Part shown: in pieces, positions 61,996 to 64,000 of the stretch
Layout of the letters: each line of letters starts with the position of its first letter
Position numbering within the stretch: position 1 is the first letter of the stretch
Assembly: GCF_900115585.1 (NCBI RefSeq)
Contig: NZ_FOWZ01000003.1
Location: 186,001 to 250,000 of the forward strand
From: Qipengyuania nanhaisediminis
Lineage (GTDB): Bacteria; Pseudomonadota; Alphaproteobacteria; Sphingomonadales; Sphingomonadaceae
Reading direction: 5' to 3'
DNA: 64,000 bases
Position numbers and translations under genes: made by a program
The notes under the pieces: generated by a model
What the model saw: only the letters and a program-made list of their open reading frames with translations
Database searches by the model: none
Told to the model about the DNA's origin: nothing

Positions 61996-62364
61996 TCAGT
62001 GGTGCGCGGCGGCCTGCTGAACCGAGTGGATCACCTCTGCCGGGGGGCAGGGCTTGGACAGGGCGGTGGCTTTGGGAAAGCGTTCGGCAACCTGTGCCGG
62101 CGTGATCTGTCCGGAATGGAAGATGACCTGCACGTCCTCTGCCATCATCTGTTCGGCAAGCGGATAGACGATGCCGTCACCCAGCTGCACATCGAGGATC
62201 GCGATATCGGGCTTGTTTTTCTGATAGGCCAGCATGGCGGAAGAGAGGTCGTCGTAGGGACCCTCCACCAGATATCCTGCTTCCGAAACGGTGTCGCATA
62301 GGTCGTAGCCGACGATCAGTTCATCCTCGGCAACTAGTATGCGCAGTGGTTGTTGCTGTCCCAT
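61996..62364 (-). CDS. Single-domain response regulator
   Basis: 122 aa CheY-like receiver without output domain. Acidic pocket Glu13 and Asp14 (VAEDEL), phosphoacceptor Asp58 (IAILDVQLGDG), Ser84 (FHSG) and Lys104 (LSKPC) are all present. Resembles the receiver partners of HWE/HisKA2 kinases common in alphaproteobacteria (VAEDELIVGYDLCDTVSEAG). No kinase is adjacent. The downstream effect is unknown. Confidence 0.9.
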   Translation of the reverse strand: MGQQQPLRILVAEDELIVGYDLCDTVSEAGYLVEGPYDDLSSAMLAYQKNKPDIAILDVQLGDGIVYPLAEQMMAEDVQVIFHSGQITPAQVAERFPKATALSKPCPPAEVIHSVQQAAAHH

Positions 62365-62428
62365 CCTGCTCTCCTCACGCGCGCTGACCCAATGGACTCA
62401 ACGCGCACGGAAGAAAAGGTTCCCGCGG

Positions 62429-62908
62429 TCAGGCGGTGGAGCCGTACTTCTGCTTGAACGCCTCGGTATCGCCGCCTGCCAGTAGCGCTGCCTGGCCGAC
62501 CCAGTCATCGCGGCGGATGCGGCCCTGGAAGCGTCCGAGCTGTGCATCGACACGCTCGATTTCGGTATCGTCCCACGCCGCGATCTGGTCGAACCGCGTA
62601 ACGCCGAGTTCGCCAAGCGTGGCGGCAAGCTTGGGGCCCACGCCCTTGATACGGGTCAGGTCATCGCCGCCGGTGCCCTTGGCGACGGAAGGGGTGGTCG
62701 GCACGGCGGGATCCTTCGCCGCGGCGGGTGCGCTGTCGATCAGCGCGGCATTGCGATGGGCCTTGTCTGCGCCCTCGTCGAGCACGTCGCTCTTCGCGCC
62801 GGTCACGCGGGTGCGCCGGGTAGAGCGGAAGAGATAGAAGGCAACGACGATACCGATCAGCAGTGCGACCAGTATCAGCGGCCATTGTTCGGCGACCAAT
62901 TCGCTCAT
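62429..62908 (-). CDS. Membrane-anchored helix-hairpin-helix protein
   Basis: 159 aa. One N-terminal membrane helix (LILVALLIGIVVAFYLF, residues 11-27), a linker, and a C-terminal helix-hairpin-helix module: LTRIKGVGPKLAATLGELG at 84-102 and FQGRIRRDDWVGQAALLAG at 127-145. The same module occurs as a C-terminal appendix on alphaproteobacterial NuoE and ribosomal protein L21. No nuclease residues are evident, so it is likely a protein- or DNA-contact module held at the membrane. Overlaps the small upstream gene as ATGA. Confidence 0.8.
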   Translation of the reverse strand: MSELVAEQWPLILVALLIGIVVAFYLFRSTRRTRVTGAKSDVLDEGADKAHRNAALIDSAPAAAKDPAVPTTPSVAKGTGGDDLTRIKGVGPKLAATLGELGVTRFDQIAAWDDTEIERVDAQLGRFQGRIRRDDWVGQAALLAGGDTEAFKQKYGSTA

Positions 62909-63036
62909 GACGTTTCCTCTTGGCTTTGTTCAGTGGGGGAGGGATCGGGCGCGCGGCCCCAGATCACCCATCCGATGGCAAGGCCAAGCCCGTAGGCGGC
63001 CAGCATCAGGGAAGTGGTTTCCAGCCAGATCGGCAT
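62905..63036 (-). CDS. 43-residue membrane protein
   Basis: A short gene starting at ATG 63034-63036, overlapping the OmpA-like stop by one base (TGATG) and ending in an ATGA overlap with the helix-hairpin-helix gene. The product is one membrane helix (SLMLAAYGLGLAIGWVIWG) with a short hydrophilic tail rich in Ser, Glu and Gln. The double overlap and good hydrophobic profile support it as a real gene. Function unknown; likely an assembly partner of its neighbours. Confidence 0.7.
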   Translation of the reverse strand: MPIWLETTSLMLAAYGLGLAIGWVIWGRAPDPSPTEQSQEETS

Positions 63037-63776
63037 CAGCGTGGTCCCGGCGTATCGACAGGGGTGGGGGTCACCGGCTCGATGCGGATGACGGAAAATT
63101 CGATGCGGCGATTGGCGGGATCGTCCGCTTCCAGCCCTTCGACAGGTTCGGCGGATCCGACCCCGCGGGCGCGCAACCCGTCGCGCGGAATGCCCCGGCG
63201 CACAAGGGCTTCCCGCACTGCACGGGCGCGATCCTGGCTGAGCGCAAGGTTCGTTTCTTCGCTGCCGCTGCGGTCGGTATGGCCGATGATCGCGATGATC
63301 GAGCCAAGACACGGGCGCAGCGCATCGGCCACTTCGCCAATCAGGATATTGCTGGTGTCGAGCAATGCGGCGCTGCCTTCCTCGAACCGGATGGAACGCG
63401 TGCGCAGCAGGGTTTCGACATCGTCCTGGCAGTGGAGCGGCTCGAAATCGATCTCTCCCGCCGAGGCATTAGCCCAGCCGTCTTCCCAGCTGATACCGCC
63501 GACGCCCGGCAATCCCGCGACCAGCTTGGCGGCGCGATCCCGTGTTCCTTCGTCGAGATTCTCGCCGCCCGAAAGCATGGGGTGACGGATCGGAGCGCCT
63601 TGCTTCGTTTCGAAACGCGCGGTGACCGGTTCGTAGCCCGCTTCGGCAATCGCGGTCTTCGCCCGTTCGTCGAGGCGCTGCGCCAGCGCTTCTGCGCCAG
63701 GCTGGCTGCCGACATAGCCGAGCGCCACGACGAGGGCGGCACCAAGAGAGATGGCAAGGGCTGGGCGGGCGTTCAT
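63036..63776 (-). CDS. OmpA-family peptidoglycan-binding protein
   Basis: 246 aa. An uncleaved or cleaved N-terminal hydrophobic segment (LAISLGAALVVALGYVG) anchors or exports it. Residues about 30-105 form an unassigned alpha/beta region, and residues about 125-235 are the OmpA C-terminal domain: SIRFEEGSAALLDTS, IIGHTDRSGSEETNLALSQD and NRRIEFSVI, with the Asp and Arg that hold diaminopimelate. Links the envelope module to the cell wall. The gene leads a three-gene coupled set. Confidence 0.88.
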   Translation of the reverse strand: MNARPALAISLGAALVVALGYVGSQPGAEALAQRLDERAKTAIAEAGYEPVTARFETKQGAPIRHPMLSGGENLDEGTRDRAAKLVAGLPGVGGISWEDGWANASAGEIDFEPLHCQDDVETLLRTRSIRFEEGSAALLDTSNILIGEVADALRPCLGSIIAIIGHTDRSGSEETNLALSQDRARAVREALVRRGIPRDGLRARGVGSAEPVEGLEADDPANRRIEFSVIRIEPVTPTPVDTPGPR

Positions 63777-63840
63777 GACATCCGCCTTCTAGCCGCGCGC
63801 CGCAGGGGTGCAAGGCCCACGGCGCGCGCTATGCGCAGAC

Positions 63841-64000
63841 TTACGTCTGGGCTTCGGCCGTGCGGGCGAGTTCGACGAATTCCTGCCGCCAGAAATCACG
63901 CTGACGCCCGGCAAGGCGGACCACATCGTCCCAGGAATAGTCGGCGAGAAGCTCGTCGCCGCGCAGTTTCTGGCCATAGGCAGCCACGGCTGCGGCAAAA
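63841..64000 (-). CDS. C-terminus of a probable VWA domain protein (YfbK-like), partial
   Basis: The last 52 codons of a gene running in from the right edge: FAAAVAAYGQKLRGDELL, then YSWDDVVRLA and FWRQEFVELARTAEAQT, stop TAA at 63841-63843. This tail, with FAAAVAAYGQKLRG, is characteristic of the C-terminal domain of YfbK-type von Willebrand factor A proteins. The VWA domain itself is outside the window. It lies 64 bases upstream of the OmpA-like gene on the same strand. Confidence 0.65.
   Translation of the reverse strand, partial: FAAAVAAYGQKLRGDELLADYSWDDVVRLAGRQRDFWRQEFVELARTAEAQT

Noticed and set aside
1-64000. CRISPR arrays, tRNA or rRNA genes, insertion sequences or prophage
   Set aside because: No regularly spaced direct repeats of 25-40 bases, no tRNA-like cloverleaf with a GTTCGA-type T-loop and matching arms noticed, no transposase, integrase or phage structural product among the frames.

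Overview
The window is a chromosomal segment of an alphaproteobacterium, most likely a member of the Sphingomonadales close to Erythrobacter. The evidence is a GC-rich sequence (about 65% in hand-counted housekeeping stretches), the protein flavour of the division genes (MraZ with a [14 protein letters not shown] start, FtsZ ending in [10 protein letters not shown], MurE with the DNPR motif for meso-diaminopimelate), and a TonB-receptor maltodextrin locus of Caulobacter/sphingomonad type. I saw no rRNA, tRNA, CRISPR array, prophage or insertion sequence.

Layout. 1-10.9 kb is housekeeping: argC (cut by the window edge), a stand-alone SH3-like protein, an M17 aminopeptidase, a DUF3298-type lipoprotein, map, ccmAB, a pterin dehydratase, an alkA-SDR-esterase operon, a 2Fe-2S ferredoxin, a cysteine synthase-like gene and two envelope genes of unknown role. 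10.95-30.6 kb is a complete dcw cluster: mraZ rsmH ftsL ftsI murE murF mraY murD ftsW murG murC murB [DUF4262] ddl ftsQ ftsA ftsZ. Nearly every junction overlaps by 1-8 bases, so the cluster looks translationally coupled from mraZ to ftsA. Two things stand out: opposed arrays of CGGGA repeats at about helical spacing upstream of mraZ, and a lower-GC DUF4262 gene wedged between murB and ddl. 30.6-34.9 kb carries a TPR/SPOR protein, a YbjN-like protein, a Bax inhibitor-1 family membrane protein with a textbook terminator, and a polyproline lipoprotein.

34.9-50.6 kb is a maltodextrin utilisation locus. A minus-strand operon encodes a TonB-dependent receptor, a tryptophan-halogenase-family flavoprotein, a lipoprotein alpha-amylase, a GH13 alpha-glucosidase, a GH97 glucosidase and a second halogenase-family protein. 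Divergently lie a LacI regulator, an SLC45/MalY-type transporter and another alpha-amylase. Near-identical palindromic sites precede the receptor and the transporter, which suggests one LacI-controlled regulon: receptor import across the outer membrane, hydrolysis in the envelope, then sugar uptake and cytoplasmic hydrolysis.

50.7-61 kb holds sulfate activation (cysD, cysNC), fatty-acid or amino-acid acyl-CoA enzymes (thiolase, crotonase, two acyl-CoA dehydrogenases including a glutaryl-CoA dehydrogenase) and the last two steps of homogentisate breakdown (maiA, fahA). At 57-58 kb two exopolysaccharide-type genes, an O-antigen-ligase-like gene and a GT4 glycosyltransferase, meet tail to tail and are both truncated, a rearrangement scar. 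61-64 kb carries an orphan lasso-peptide B2-type protease homologue, a cysteine-rich copper-storage-like protein, a single-domain response regulator and a coupled module of helix-hairpin-helix protein, 43-residue membrane protein and OmpA-like protein, ending in the C-terminus of a probable VWA protein.
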